The notes under the pieces: generated by a model
Databases searched by the model: none
What the model was told of the DNA's origin: nothing
What the model saw: the letters and a program-made list of their open reading frames with translations, nothing else
Part shown: positions 21,263 to 21,360 of the stretch, one piece after another
Numbering within the stretch: the first letter of the stretch is position 1
Layout of the letters: every line of letters begins with the position of its first letter
Position numbers and translations under genes: made by a program
IMG/VR virus record: IMGVR_UViG_3300033571_002526
Coordinates: 1 to 21,360 of that record
Strand: one strand, 5' to 3'
DNA length: 21,360 nt
Origin: a virus

Positions 21263-21360
21263 TGCTGGTTTTACCGCGTTCCCCTCGGGATGAGTTCGAG
21301 CGGGCCATTGTCGAGGAGCTGCGCAAACTCTCAACTGTGACGGACCAACAGGCTGCACTG
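21262..21360 (+). CDS. Start of a phage gene cut by the window edge
   Basis: The ATG at 21262 overlaps the nozzle stop (TGATG), and the frame is open to the last base for 33 codons. The visible protein is MLVLPRSPRDEFERAIVEEL followed by RKLSTVTDQQAAL, a charged helical start. Too little is visible to assign a function; a further tail or virion protein is likely from context. Confidence 0.65.
   Translation, partial: MLVLPRSPRDEFERAIVEELRKLSTVTDQQAAL

Noticed and set aside
20129-21358. Long open frame on the minus strand (about 409 codons), and similar ones at 10036-11055 and 3120-3698
   Set aside because: They lie entirely opposite well-supported + strand genes, have Arg/His-rich unstructured translations and no ribosome binding context; they are antisense shadows of high-GC coding sequence.

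Overview
This window is a late-gene segment of a double-stranded DNA tailed bacteriophage or prophage. Every supported gene is on the + strand, and most neighbours overlap by 1-14 bases or abut. The core proteins (a P22-type portal, a capsid protein of the phage SU10 / DUF5309 type, an SU10-type adaptor and a nozzle-like protein) point to a short-tailed podovirus-like virion with a PBSX/Terminase_3-type large terminase. The sequence is moderately GC-rich. A perfect chromosomal-type parS site inside the scaffold gene suggests a host with a ParABS system, such as a beta-, alpha- or non-enteric gammaproteobacterium. The host assignment is inference.

Layout. 1-583: the 3' end of a nuclease-fold-like gene, then a Q-like antiterminator. 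575-670: a putative late promoter overlapping the end of the Q-like gene, a short leader and an intrinsic terminator, arranged like lambda pR'-tR'. 754-6449: receptor-binding module, with a 1192-residue repeat-rich fibre, a PKD plus beta-helix tailspike and a beta-sandwich protein. 6465-7768: a GT-A-type glycosyltransferase and a methyltransferase, closed by a strong terminator at 7817-7842. 7856-9831: a small conserved protein, a putative small terminase and the large terminase. 9832-14390: portal, a small helical protein, scaffold (carrying the parS site) and major capsid protein. 14394-17859: a second surface-chemistry island inside the head operon, with a GT29 sialyltransferase-like protein, a small phage protein, a TPR-GT9 fusion, a methyltransferase and a GT8-like protein. 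17859-21360: adaptor, a short fibre-like protein, two small beta-rich proteins, a nozzle-like protein and the start of another gene.

How the parts fit: the Q-like protein would load polymerase at the promoter just downstream of its own gene, so that transcription reads through the leader terminator, and presumably the 7817-7842 terminator, into the packaging and head genes. Four glycosyltransferases and two methyltransferases are co-transcribed with virion genes. This suggests late modification of virion proteins or host surface glycans. The least expected signals are the parS site, the tail-fibre repeats that are identical in protein but extensively different in synonymous codons, and the glycosylation island. 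No tRNA, CRISPR array, insertion sequence or integrase was seen. The longest stretch without a gene is 584-753.
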